Below are positions 49,315 to 57,189 of a stretch of DNA of 64,000 bases, in pieces; positions within the stretch are counted from its first letter, which is position 1; the number at the start of each line of letters is the position of its first letter. The notes beneath the pieces were generated by a model that saw nothing but the letters and a program-made list of their open reading frames with translations, did no database searches and was not told where the DNA came from. Made by a program: the position numbers and the translations under genes. Source of the DNA: Kineothrix alysoides (lineage in GTDB: Bacteria; Bacillota; Clostridia; Lachnospirales; Lachnospiraceae); contig NZ_JPNB01000003.1 of assembly GCF_000732725.1 (NCBI RefSeq), forward strand, positions 248,001 to 312,000, in the 5' to 3' direction.

Positions 49315-51208
49315 TATGGGCAGGCTGGGTCGATTGCGGTTTACGCCAAAGGGACAGACGGCAACTTCGGGCCAACTTGGCCCGAAGCCAAAAAAGCGGC
49401 CTATTCCCAAAAAGGAATCGCCGCCTGTGGGTAATCGCTCTGGCCCGGCCCCGCCGAAATCTGCCGACTCCATCACTTCGGGACAAGTTGGCCCAAAGTC
49501 GGGAAAGCTCCGGCAGGACAGCAAGAAGCCCCGACCCTCGGAACGTCTGCGACATGACGGGGAACCGCCACCCGGCGGTGAAGCTACCACAGGCGGTACG
49601 GATTCCCATTATGGTTCTACTGGCAAAAAGGCGGCGCGGGACGGTAAGCGCATGGAGAAATCAAAGCTCCGTATGGAAAAAAGCGGCGAAAAGCTGAATA
49701 CCGCCCATGAGAAATTGGCGAATCAGAAACCGCAGAAGAAACCCGGCCCCATCAAGGCCGTGGGCCGTACTGCTAGGTATCAATCATGGCGGTATGTGCA
49801 TGGAAAAATCCATCAAGTGGAGCATGAAAACGTGGGAACGGAAGTCGCCCACAGAACGGAGCTTGCCGGGGAACATCTTGTCCGGGGCGGTACACGTTTT
49901 ATGAAGCACCGTATCCGTACCCGCCCCGCCCGGCAGGTTCGCAAGTGGGAAAACAGACATATCAGCGCAAGAGCTGATTACGCCTACCGTCTGCTTGTGC
50001 AGGACAATCCGGGCTTGCAAAGCAACCCGGTTTCCCGGTTCTGGCAAAAGCAACAGCTAAAAAAGCAGTACCGAAAGCAGGCAAAGGAAGCGGCAAAGCA
50101 GGGTAAAAAAGCAGTACGCTTCACGGAAAAAGTAACCCGGACGGTTGCGGCCTTTGTAAAGCGCAATCCCAAAATTCTATTGCTTGGGCTGGTGCTGTTC
50201 CTGCTAATTGTGGTTCTGCAATCCTGCATGGCGGGAATCACCACCATTGGCAACGGCTTGATTAGCGTGGTAGGTGGCACTTCCTACGGTTCGTCGGACA
50301 GCGATATTGAAGCCGTGGAAGAACGCTATACCGCACTGGAAAAGGATTTGCGGAAACGGCTCTCCCAGATAGAAAACGATTATCCCGGCTATGACGAGTA
50401 CCGCTATTCCGTGGACGAAATCGGGCATGACCCCTTTGAGCTGGCTTCTTATCTGACTGCCAAATACGGCGGCTACACCCCGGCGCAGGTACAGGCCGAA
50501 CTGCAAGCCTTATTCGGACAGCAGTATGTTTTGAGCATCACGGAAACGGTAGAGGTGCGTTACCGCACGGAAACCGACACTTGGACGGACGAAAACGGCG
50601 AAACCCATACCGACACCCACGAGGTTCCCTACGATTACTATATCCTCAACGTATCCTTGAAAAACAAGTCATTGGGAGCCGTGGCTCTTGCCAATCTCGA
50701 CCCGGAACAAACGGAACACTATGCCATTTACCAAAAGACCAAAGGCAACCGCCCTTATCTGTTTGAGGGCAACATTTACGCCCATGCGGGAGAATACACC
50801 GATTACGACATTCCGCCACAAGCTCTGGCCGACCCGGAATTTGCCGCCATGATTGCCGAAGCGGAGAAATATTTAGGCTACCCCTATGTTTGGGGCGGTT
50901 CTTCCCCCTCCACTTCCTTTGATTGTTCCGGCTTTGTATGCTGGGTCATCAATCAGTCGGGTGTAGGAAGCGTGGGACGAACCACCGCAACCGGGCTTTT
51001 CAATGCCTGTTCCCATATCTCACCGGACGAAGCACAGCCCGGCGACCTGATTTTCTTTCAAGGCACTTACGATACTTCCGGCGCAAGCCATGTGGGGATT
51101 TACGTTGGAAACGGCATGATGATCCATTGCGGCTCCCCCATACAGTACACTTCGATCAATACAAACTACTGGCAAAGTCATTTTTTAGGCTATGGGCGTT
51201 TGCCCTAA
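49307..51208 (+). CDS. NlpC/P60 cell-wall hydrolase of conjugation (CD1108 family)
   Basis: A 633-residue protein. The first ~280 residues are basic and disordered, with palindromic repeats 10 and 11 inside the coding sequence near residues 20 and 57. A membrane segment lies at about 286-308. The extracellular part ends in an NlpC/P60 peptidase domain at about 505-633, with the nucleophile Cys in FDCSGFVCW and the His in ASHVGIYVG. It opens peptidoglycan for the channel and resembles TcpG/Orf14-like enzymes. The start overlaps the VirB4 gene. Confidence 0.93.
   Translation: MRDMGRLGRLRFTPKGQTATSGQLGPKPKKRPIPKKESPPVGNRSGPAPPKSADSITSGQVGPKSGKLRQDSKKPRPSERLRHDGEPPPGGEATTGGTDSHYGSTGKKAARDGKRMEKSKLRMEKSGEKLNTAHEKLANQKPQKKPGPIKAVGRTARYQSWRYVHGKIHQVEHENVGTEVAHRTELAGEHLVRGGTRFMKHRIRTRPARQVRKWENRHISARADYAYRLLVQDNPGLQSNPVSRFWQKQQLKKQYRKQAKEAAKQGKKAVRFTEKVTRTVAAFVKRNPKILLLGLVLFLLIVVLQSCMAGITTIGNGLISVVGGTSYGSSDSDIEAVEERYTALEKDLRKRLSQIENDYPGYDEYRYSVDEIGHDPFELASYLTAKYGGYTPAQVQAELQALFGQQYVLSITETVEVRYRTETDTWTDENGETHTDTHEVPYDYYILNVSLKNKSLGAVALANLDPEQTEHYAIYQKTKGNRPYLFEGNIYAHAGEYTDYDIPPQALADPEFAAMIAEAEKYLGYPYVWGGSSPSTSFDCSGFVCWVINQSGVGSVGRTTATGLFNACSHISPDEAQPGDLIFFQGTYDTSGASHVGIYVGNGMMIHCGSPIQYTSINTNYWQSHFLGYGRLP
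49364..49388 (+). repeat. ICE palindromic repeat, copy 10 (in coding sequence)
   Basis: Last base C. Read in frame as TSGQLGPK in the NlpC/P60 protein. Confidence 0.9.
49475..49499 (+). repeat. ICE palindromic repeat, copy 11 (in coding sequence)
   Basis: A at 9, central G and A at 21. Read in frame as TSGQVGPK in the same protein. Confidence 0.9.
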
Positions 51209-51229
51209 CGAAAAACAGGAGGTGATTTT

Positions 51230-51499
51230 TTGAACGCAAAAATTGAACGTGTCAGCAAGGACATACAGAAAACAAAGGAAAAAATCAATGAGTTTCAAAC
51301 AAAGCTACGGGAGCTGGAAAAGCAGAAAACTGAGCTTGAAAATCTGGAAATTGTAGACGCGGTGCGCGGCATGGATATTTCCCTGACCGACCTTGCCGAC
51401 CTGCTGAAAGTAGCAAAGGCAGGCGGCGCCACTTCGGGCCAACTTGGCCCGAAGTCCGCAGTAGCCGCCCAAACTGAAAAGGAGGAAATCGAAGAATGA
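51230..51499 (+). CDS. DUF4315 family protein
   Basis: An 89-residue protein starting at TTG with CAGGAGGTGATTT in front. Residues 1-45 are a charged coiled coil (KIERVSKDIQKTKEKINEFQ) and the conserved VDAVRGMDISLTDLADLL follows. This is DUF4315, constantly found between the NlpC/P60 and DUF4366 genes of these ICEs. Palindromic repeat 12 encodes TSGQLGPKS near residues 69-77. The stop overlaps the next start by four bases. Function unknown. Confidence 0.9.
   Translation: MNAKIERVSKDIQKTKEKINEFQTKLRELEKQKTELENLEIVDAVRGMDISLTDLADLLKVAKAGGATSGQLGPKSAVAAQTEKEEIEE
51431..51455 (+). repeat. ICE palindromic repeat, copy 12 (in coding sequence)
   Basis: A perfect copy inside the DUF4315 gene, read as TSGQLGPK. 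Confidence 0.93.
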
Positions 51500-52176
51500 A
51501 GAAAATTCGTATGACGGCGGCGCTGTGCGCTGTTTTTTTAATGGCATTTTCCTTTAGCACCGTGGCCTATGCCAGCGGAGGTGAGGAAACCCCGGAGGTA
51601 ACAGAAGCTCCGGCGACTTCTGAAACAACCAGCGACCCCAATCCCTTTACCCCCACCGGAACGGGAACTGTAGTCAATACCGCCACTGACGAGGACGGCA
51701 AGCAGTTTTATACCATTACCACCCCAGACGAGAATGTATTCTATCTTGTCATTGACCTTCAGCGGGAACAGGACAATGTATATTTTCTGAACGCTGTAAC
51801 CGAAAAAGACCTGCTGGCTCTTGCGGAGAAATCCGAGGATACAGAGGAAAATGAAACCGCCGCTATTTCCACTCTCGAACCGGAAAGCGATTCTGAAACG
51901 GACATAAGCTCTGGAACTTCTTCTGAAACCTCTGCGGAGCCGGAGCAAAAAAACAATCCTACCATGCTCCTGCTGGTACTGGCGGTTGTTGTGATTGGCG
52001 GCGGGGCCGGATATTACTTTAAGATTTACCGTCCGAAGCAGGAACAGGCCGCTTTGGCAGAGGACGAATTTGACGAATACGAAGCCGACCCCTACGACGA
52101 GCAGGAGGACGATACTACCCCGCCGTGGGAAGTAGACGGGGAGGATTCGGATACCGGGGAGGACGAGGACGTATGA
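51496..52176 (+). CDS. DUF4366 (CD1107 family) membrane-anchored surface protein
   Basis: A 226-residue protein with a signal peptide at residues 1-26 (ending VAYASGG). An extracellular acidic/Thr-rich domain contains FTPTGTGTVVNTATDEDGKQF. One membrane anchor lies near 155-176 and a very acidic cytoplasmic tail follows. The DUF4366 family is part of Tn1549-like conjugation modules and probably contributes to the extracellular side of the channel. It overlaps the DUF4315 gene and the following Cys-containing ORF by four bases each. Confidence 0.92.
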   Translation: MKKIRMTAALCAVFLMAFSFSTVAYASGGEETPEVTEAPATSETTSDPNPFTPTGTGTVVNTATDEDGKQFYTITTPDENVFYLVIDLQREQDNVYFLNAVTEKDLLALAEKSEDTEENETAAISTLEPESDSETDISSGTSSETSAEPEQKNNPTMLLLVLAVVVIGGGAGYYFKIYRPKQEQAALAEDEFDEYEADPYDEQEDDTTPPWEVDGEDSDTGEDEDV

Positions 52177-52367
52177 ATTTTACCAACAGCCCCTATGAAA
52201 AAATGATGAAAGAAAAGCCCCGCCCCTGCCACCCGGCTCCACCTCGCAAGCCGCCGAAAGGCTCCCCCTGCTGGGATTGCAGTTATTGGAACGGCTCCGT
52301 CTGCGTGGGCGTTTGCTACCGGGATTTGATTTTCTCACAAAGGAAGGATACTTCGGGCCAACTATGA
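52173..52367 (+). CDS. small Cys-containing ORF, fused to a half palindrome
   Basis: A 64-residue frame starting in the DUF4366 stop (ATGA). It has Pro-rich PPRKPPKGSPCWDC and the Cys-rich WNGSVCVGVCYRD, then KDTSGQL and a stop. The last five residues before the stop come from a half copy of the palindromic repeat (52350-52363). The next 90 residues of Cys-rich sequence lie in another frame, so this looks like the product of a deletion between two neighbouring genes. Confidence 0.6.
   Translation: MNFTNSPYEKMMKEKPRPCHPAPPRKPPKGSPCWDCSYWNGSVCVGVCYRDLIFSQRKDTSGQL
52350..52363 (+). repeat. ICE palindromic repeat, copy 13 (left half only)
   Basis: ACTTCGGGCCAACT is present and the right arm is missing. 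It joins a Cys-rich reading frame directly. Confidence 0.85.
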
Positions 52368-52647
52368 CTCGGAATATGGCTGTCTGCCCCTTGATTACGG
52401 CGGCTGCTATATGCTGGATAAATGCTGTACAGGCGCATACTGCAAGTATTTTCAAAAGGCCGTACTTCCTTTTGATCTGGTGCTGGAAGCTACGCTGACA
52501 GGCCAGAAAGTTCCTGAACTGGACAACTGCGTTATTTGCGGTAAGCTGTTTATCCCAGTGGGAAAACAAGCGTACTGTTCATCAGCCTGTGCCGATACCG
52601 CCCGGCGCAAGCGACAGCGGGAATATATGAGGAAAAAGCGGAGCTGA
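52360..52647 (+). pseudogene. Cys-rich VLP-type ICE protein, 5'-truncated
   Basis: In the frame starting Asn-Tyr-Asp-Ser at 52360, the sequence gives GCLPLDYGGCYMLDKCC, then YCKYFQKAVLP, then CVICGKLFIP and YCSSACADTARRKRQREY. This is the Cys-rich VLP family of Tn1549-like ICEs (two zinc-ribbon-like pairs). The usual N-terminal ~15 residues are absent, and the frame is +1 relative to the ORF that precedes it. A shorter product from the ATG at 52411 is possible. Confidence 0.65.
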
Positions 52648-52696
52648 CTGTTGGCTTTTAGGGGTCAGCAAATCCGCTTGTGATGGGGCTTCCCAT

Positions 52697-52748
52697 AGCT
52701 GGAACCGGGGTGAGACGTACTTTTATATGGCCCGCCCCGGCAAAAGCT
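52697..52748. other. candidate origin of transfer (oriT)
   Basis: A symmetric inverted repeat: AGCT, four bases, CCGGGG, 24 bases, CCCCGG, four bases, AGCT. It lies between the Cys-rich ORF and DUF4316/mobC/relaxase, the usual place for oriT in MobC-relaxase ICEs. No nic site was identified. Confidence 0.4.
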
Positions 52749-52778
52749 AACATTTCCCTTAATGAAGAAGAAACACAC

Positions 52779-52803
52779 ACTTCGGGCCAACTTGGCCCGA
52801 AGT
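52779..52803 (+). repeat. ICE palindromic repeat, copy 14
   Basis: A perfect copy, followed by CACAAAAAGGAGG of the DUF4316 gene. Confidence 0.93.
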
Positions 52804-52825
52804 CACAAAAAGGAGGTTTTTTAGA

Positions 52826-53008
52826 ATGGAAAAGGACAACTATTTGAAAAATGCAGAGCTTTCCACGGAACAGAATTACAACATGATTGATGGGATTCCA
52901 AATAATGCCCCTCTGCCTGTTGTGCAGGCCGTGCCGGAGGGAAGGCCGAAAGACCGGGTAAAGGAGCCGCCGGCAAAACGCAGGAGCCGGGAACGGGAAG
53001 AACGGTGA
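52826..53008 (+). CDS. DUF4316-like small protein
   Basis: A 60-residue protein with NYLKNAELSTEQNYNMIDGIPNN, a segment like the C-terminal part of DUF4316/YodL-type ICE proteins, and a basic tail (KRRSREREER). It is shorter than full DUF4316 proteins. It overlaps mobC by four bases (GTGA), so it is coupled to the mobilization genes. Function unknown. Confidence 0.72.
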   Translation: MEKDNYLKNAELSTEQNYNMIDGIPNNAPLPVVQAVPEGRPKDRVKEPPAKRRSREREER

Positions 53009-53352
53009 GCCGCCCTAAACGCAGGCGGGGTGTTCCCCTTTATGTTTGGGTGAGTGAGGAAGAATACGCCGCCATTGGGGAACGTATGGCACAGGCTGGA
53101 ACGCAGAATTTAAGTGCGTATATCCGAAAAATGGCACTCAATGGCTATGTGCTGAATGTTGACCTCACTCCGGTTCGGGAGCTGGTTTCCCTTCAACGCA
53201 GATGTGCCAACAATCTGAATCAGGTTGCCATTCATGCCAATACCTACGGCGTTTATCCATCCGAGATTGACGCCCTGCAAAAAGACTATACCGAGCTATG
53301 GGGCAGGGTTTCAGAGGTACTTAAACAGCTTGCAGCAATTATAGCTTTATGA
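53005..53352 (+). CDS. MobC-like relaxosome protein
   Basis: A 115-residue protein starting at GTG in the DUF4316 stop. Residues 10-50 form a ribbon-helix-helix (VPLYVWVSEEEYAAIGERMAQAG), followed by the MobC signature RRCANNLNQVAIHANTYG. It should bind oriT and assist the relaxase encoded about 1.4 kb downstream. An antisense cargo gene (DUF2971) and a small membrane protein gene separate it from the relaxase, where close linkage is usual. Confidence 0.92.
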   Translation: MSRPKRRRGVPLYVWVSEEEYAAIGERMAQAGTQNLSAYIRKMALNGYVLNVDLTPVRELVSLQRRCANNLNQVAIHANTYGVYPSEIDALQKDYTELWGRVSEVLKQLAAIIAL

Positions 53353-53381
53353 AAGAATGGGGAGCACTATTGCTCCCCACA

Positions 53382-54131
53382 TCATTTTTTAACGGTTTCA
53401 TATTTTCTTATAATACTTGTTGATTCAAAAAGGTCTTTTGTATATAAGGTCGATTTTTCAGTAGGGCAATTTAACTGCTTTGACATACAGTACTTTTTCA
53501 TTGTTTCTACGAACCAATCTTCTGCGCGTGGGTCAAATGTGATACTAGTTATAAACTGTTTGGGGTCAATATTGAAACCAACTACAGGTATTTCCCATAT
53601 ATCCCCTAATTCGTGGTAATCCTGTAGGCAGACCAGTAACCGTACTTCATTTTCGTGCTTAAATGCTTCACGTTTAAGTGCCATGTCTCCTGCAAAGGTG
53701 TAACTATGATTGTTCGCAATTTCATATCTTTTTTCTATGTAGTTGCTTTTATTATAATAAATAACTTTTGCCAATGAAGCATGTCTTAAGTTCTCAATAG
53801 AAGTGAAATTCTTTACAACGGTCTCTATCATTACTCCTTGACAATCAGGCGAATATATCCGCCACATGGCGTCAGAGTCTTTTTCGCAAGTCCAACATTG
53901 TCCAACTGTGGAAGAAGCAAGTAAAGATTCGGTAAAAATAGGATTTCCGCCTTTTCCCATCAAAGGAAGTTGATCGTCTGGAGCTTCCCAAGGATCATCC
54001 CAAAGCTTAACCTTTTTTAAATACAGTTTCTGGTTTTCAATTATCGAAATAAACTGAGCCAATGACATATAGCGAAATAAATGATCACTATCATTTATAT
54101 TGTTTGAATAAACTATTCGTTCTCGACACAT
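53382..54131 (-). CDS. DUF2971 domain protein (ICE cargo)
   Basis: A 249-residue antisense protein. LFRYMSLAQFISIIENQKLYLKKVKLWDDPWE at the N-terminus, CWTCEKDSDAMWRIYS in the middle, and KREAFKHENEVRLLV near residue 165 are typical of DUF2971. Members occur in defence islands and phages with no proven activity. I start at 54131, with AGGGAGGATTTT in front; the longer frame would read through palindromic repeat 15. It is AT-rich compared with the genes on both sides, so it was probably acquired separately. Confidence 0.85.
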   Translation of the reverse strand: MCRERIVYSNNINDSDHLFRYMSLAQFISIIENQKLYLKKVKLWDDPWEAPDDQLPLMGKGGNPIFTESLLASSTVGQCWTCEKDSDAMWRIYSPDCQGVMIETVVKNFTSIENLRHASLAKVIYYNKSNYIEKRYEIANNHSYTFAGDMALKREAFKHENEVRLLVCLQDYHELGDIWEIPVVGFNIDPKQFITSITFDPRAEDWFVETMKKYCMSKQLNCPTEKSTLYTKDLFESTSIIRKYETVKK

Positions 54132-54202
54132 AAAATCCTCCCTAAGCAAATCACTCAACATTATTATACAGCATTTTCTTTGATTTTGCAGTACTTTTAT
54201 AT

Positions 54203-54227
54203 ACTTCGGACCAACTTGGCCCGAAGT
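54203..54227 (+). repeat. ICE palindromic repeat, copy 15
   Basis: A at position 8; followed by an eroded second copy (CTCGGGACAAGATTGGTGCG). Confidence 0.9.
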
Positions 54228-54249
54228 CTCGGGACAAGATTGGTGCGGC

Positions 54250-54292
54250 CTCGACAACATTGTTGTACCCTGCCCAGAATGGTAAAATATAG
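54250..54292 (+). promoter_or_regulatory. promoter with CGACAACATTGTTG operator
   Basis: CGACAACATTGTTG overlaps the -35 (TTGTTG); TAAAAT follows after 17 bases, within AATGGTAAAATATA. The same arrangement precedes the recombinase gene (60047-60085). Confidence 0.55.
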
Positions 54293-54334
54293 GTAGGATA
54301 TAACAAGAAAACCACTCAATGAAAGGAGATTTTT

Positions 54335-54634
54335 ATGAAGTTTATCAAGCTGATATTTAAGATTATCGCCGCGCCGTTTGTGGTTCTGCTGACAATCGTA
54401 ACACCCATGATTGAATTTGTGTTCTGCTATGCCGCCACTCTCTTACAGGTAGTTTCCGGAATAGGCGTTCTTATCAGCATTGCCCTGCTGATAAGTGGCG
54501 AAAAGCTAGGCTTCGGTGTGTTCCTGTTCCTGTCGTTTTTGATTTCACCCCTTGGGATTCCTGCCATTGCGGAATACCTCATTGACGGGCTGCACAGCCT
54601 GAACAATTCGCTTCGCTTTTTCATCGTAAGCTAA
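54335..54634 (+). CDS. small ICE membrane protein (CD1845-like)
   Basis: A 99-residue protein with two or three hydrophobic segments (about residues 4-25, 28-52 and 58-80) and a short polar end. It resembles the CD1845 family found before the relaxase in Tn1549-like ICEs. Function is unknown; a channel or exclusion role is possible. It starts after AAAGGAGATTTTT behind a promoter that shares its operator with the recombinase. Confidence 0.75.
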   Translation: MKFIKLIFKIIAAPFVVLLTIVTPMIEFVFCYAATLLQVVSGIGVLISIALLISGEKLGFGVFLFLSFLISPLGIPAIAEYLIDGLHSLNNSLRFFIVS

Positions 54635-54660
54635 CAGCAGAATAACAGAACTGCCGGGCA

Positions 54661-54685
54661 ACTTCGGGTCAACCTGGCCCGAAGT
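54661..54685 (+). repeat. ICE palindromic repeat, copy 16
   Basis: T at position 9 and C at 14; lies between the CD1845-like gene and the relaxase Shine-Dalgarno. Confidence 0.9.
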
Positions 54686-54714
54686 TGTTTTTTCGAGGAA
54701 AGGAGGAAATGCGC

Positions 54715-56115
54715 ATGGCAACCACCCGCCTTATGACCCGTCACACGGGAAGCGGTATGACTATTATGGAAACTCTAAAAGACGGTTTTGACTACGGAAA
54801 AAATCCAGATAAGACCCGCAACGGCAATTTAATTCTTGCCTATGAATGTGACCCGGCTACGGCTGACGCGGAGTTTTTACTATCCAAAGCAAAGTACAAA
54901 GCTATCACCGGGCGGGAGCAAAAACGGGAAAATGATGTGCTGTATTACCAAATCCGGCAGTCGTTCCCGCCCGGTGAAACAGACCCGGAAACCGCTCTTA
55001 AAATCAGCTATGACCTTGCCATGCGCTGGACGAAAGGCCGACACGCCTTTTTCGTGGTTTCCCACGCTGACCGCCCCCACCCTCATTGCCATATCTACTA
55101 CAATTCCACCTCGCTGGACTGCACCCGGAAATTCCGGGATTTTATCGGTTCTGCCCGTGCGGTTCGGCGGCTCTCCGACCGGATATGCCTTGAAAACGGG
55201 TTATCAATTATTACTAATCCGAAACGCCACAGCAAGGGAAAATTCAAGCATTACGGGGAATGGCTGGGCGGTCATAAGCCGCCCACCTTTCAAGAAAAAC
55301 TAAAGGCACAGATTGATAGTTGTCTTGCAACGAAGCCGCCGGATATGAATACCTTTTTACAGGCAATGGCGGCGGCTGGCTATGAAATCAAACACGGGCG
55401 CGGCGGCACAATCAGCTTTCGGGCAAAGGGGCAGGAACGCTTTACCCGGCTCCATGCTTCTACGCTTGGCAAGGGCTACGGGCAGGAGGATATACAAGCG
55501 GCGATTGAGGGCAGAACTGCTCCGCAGGAACGGCACAAGGCCAATCTGATTGTAGATATTCAGTCCCGTATGAAAGCCGGAAAAGGCCCGGCTTATGAAC
55601 GCTGGGCAAAGGTCTTCAACCTAAAACAGATGGCGGCGGCGTTACAGTATTTGCAGGAAAACGACTTGCTGGAATATGCGGATTTAGAGCAAAAGGCCGC
55701 AGAGCTTACCGAACGTTTCCATACGCTTTCAGACAGCATAAAAGACACCGAAGCAGCTCTGCATATCAATACAGAGCTAAAGGCGGCGGTGGTAGATTAT
55801 GCGAAAGCCCGACCTGTGTTTGAGGGGTACAAGGCGGCGAAGTACAGCAAAAAATATCTTGCGGAGCATGAAGCGGATATTGCCGTATACCGGGCGGCGC
55901 AGGACACATTCCGGCGTTTGCTGTCCGGGGCGAAGCTCCCCAAAATGGATACGCTCAAAGCAGAGTTTCAGCGGTTGTCGGCAGATAAGAAAAAGGCTTA
56001 CCGGGAGTACCGGGAAACCAAAAAAGCCATGCAGGAAATTGTAACGGTGAAAAGCAATATAGACCACCTGCCCGGCTTGACGGACGCGCAGAAAGATAAG
56101 GAAATGGAGCGATAG
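54715..56115 (+). CDS. relaxase/mobilization nuclease (MobA/VirD2 type)
   Basis: A 466-residue protein. The N-terminal relaxase domain (about residues 1-220) has the metal-binding triad in SHADRPHPHCHIYYNS near residue 120. It continues with HYGEWLGGHKPP. The C-terminal half is a coiled, Lys/Arg-rich region. It nicks oriT and leads the strand into the recipient. I start at 54715, eight bases after AAAGGAGG; an upstream TTG frame is not used. MobC and the candidate oriT lie upstream. Confidence 0.93.
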   Translation: MATTRLMTRHTGSGMTIMETLKDGFDYGKNPDKTRNGNLILAYECDPATADAEFLLSKAKYKAITGREQKRENDVLYYQIRQSFPPGETDPETALKISYDLAMRWTKGRHAFFVVSHADRPHPHCHIYYNSTSLDCTRKFRDFIGSARAVRRLSDRICLENGLSIITNPKRHSKGKFKHYGEWLGGHKPPTFQEKLKAQIDSCLATKPPDMNTFLQAMAAAGYEIKHGRGGTISFRAKGQERFTRLHASTLGKGYGQEDIQAAIEGRTAPQERHKANLIVDIQSRMKAGKGPAYERWAKVFNLKQMAAALQYLQENDLLEYADLEQKAAELTERFHTLSDSIKDTEAALHINTELKAAVVDYAKARPVFEGYKAAKYSKKYLAEHEADIAVYRAAQDTFRRLLSGAKLPKMDTLKAEFQRLSADKKKAYREYRETKKAMQEIVTVKSNIDHLPGLTDAQKDKEMER

Positions 56116-56148
56116 CGAACATGACGCAACATGAGGTGCAACGCACCG

Positions 56149-56173
56149 ACTTCGGGCCAAGTTGGCCCGAAGT
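56149..56173 (+). repeat. ICE palindromic repeat, copy 17
   Basis: Perfect arms with central G; downstream of the relaxase gene. Confidence 0.93.
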
Positions 56174-56207
56174 CGCAGGGCTTGGGGAAGGCACTCCCCA
56201 ACAAGCA

Positions 56208-56244
56208 ATTTTTGAGTTTTCCCGTCAGGGAAAATCTCAAAAAT
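56208..56244 (+). terminator. hairpin after the relaxase operon
   Basis: TTTTTGAGTTTTCCC / GGGAAAATCTCAAAAA around GTCA, a 14-bp stem. A smaller hairpin (TTGGGGA/TCCCCAA, 56182-56201) precedes it. The rest of 56245-56470 has one 11-residue frame (56378-56413, GGAGG in front) that is likely the cut-off start of a lost backbone gene. Confidence 0.6.
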
Positions 56245-56476
56245 GTGCCGGTGTCTTGACATCGGCCCTGCTTGCCGGTTAGCGGTTTAGGGTATTTCTC
56301 TCTTTTTGCTTGCTTAAATTGGTAGGGCAATATCATACAAGAAAGTTACGGGGCGGACAATCCGGTCGTGGAGGCGCATGGCTCATAAAGAAGCAATTGT
56401 AAGATTTATATAACAATAATATATAGACAGTCAGCAGATGATAAATGAACGTAAATGAATAAGCTATACATACCTA

Positions 56477-56505
56477 TTGACAGTGGCACTCACGATCGCT
56501 ATAAT
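56477..56505 (+). promoter_or_regulatory. consensus sigma-A promoter of the TetR gene
   Basis: TTGACA (56477-56482), 17 bases, TATAAT (56500-56505): both hexamers match the consensus exactly. Confidence 0.85.
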
Positions 56506-56513
56506 AAAAGCAT

Positions 56514-56532
56514 AAACTTACACTGTAAGTTT
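56514..56532. promoter_or_regulatory. palindromic TetR-type operator
   Basis: AAACTTAC-ACT-GTAAGTTT, a 19-base palindrome perfect except the central base, placed at the likely transcription start. GTAAGTTT recurs at 56551 next to the start codon. Fits autorepression by the TetR-type protein. Confidence 0.75.
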
Positions 56533-56557
56533 ATTAAAAACAATGGAGGTGTAAGTT

Positions 56558-57187
56558 TTGAACCCTAGACATTCAAAGTTGAGTCGTGAATTAATTATAA
56601 AAGAGGCTTTTGCTCTTTTGGACGAATACGGCGAAGATGAATTTAGCATGAGAAATATTGCGCAAAGACTTAATGTTAAGGCAATGTCTCTATATAATCA
56701 CGTTAGGAGCAAGGAAGATTTGCTGGATGGTATTGTAGAGATAATCACATGTGAGGTTAGAATACCTCAACCATCGGCAGATTGGAAATTAGATTTAAGA
56801 AATGTTGCGCTCTCATTTTATGAGATTTTATTACGTCATCCAAATGTTTTACCAATTATATCGACGCATTCACCTATAACTGAAAAGGGGATTGAGCAAG
56901 TGGAAAGATTATTGCTAATCTTAAAAGACACTAATATGTCAGGGCAAGAAGCTTTTTCACTGCTCCATATTATTATTGCTTATGTTATAGGTCACGCTGA
57001 AATTAGTATTACAAATAATCAAGCTTCCGAGGTAAGGAGTGTTAAATTTGATTTACAGAAATTCCCCAATGTTTATACGGTTTATCTGGAACTGAATAAG
57101 CGAAATTGTAAAAACGAATTTTTATATGGCCTTGATTTGCTCCTTGATGGCCTTTCAAAAAAAAATCTTGAGAGAGAGGAAAACTAA
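56558..57187 (+). CDS. TetR family regulator (ICE cargo)
   Basis: A 209-residue TetR-type repressor. The N-terminal HTH (residues ~10-55; FSMRNIAQRLNVKAMSLYNHVRSKEDLLDGI) is followed by a ligand-binding C-terminal domain like that of TetR_C_1. It starts at TTG with ATGGAGGTG in front. The perfect promoter and overlapping palindrome indicate autoregulation. The next gene starts two bases after its stop, so the two form a cassette. The region is AT-rich, unlike the ICE backbone. Confidence 0.93.
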   Translation: MNPRHSKLSRELIIKEAFALLDEYGEDEFSMRNIAQRLNVKAMSLYNHVRSKEDLLDGIVEIITCEVRIPQPSADWKLDLRNVALSFYEILLRHPNVLPIISTHSPITEKGIEQVERLLLILKDTNMSGQEAFSLLHIIIAYVIGHAEISITNNQASEVRSVKFDLQKFPNVYTVYLELNKRNCKNEFLYGLDLLLDGLSKKNLEREEN

Positions 57188-57189
57188 TT

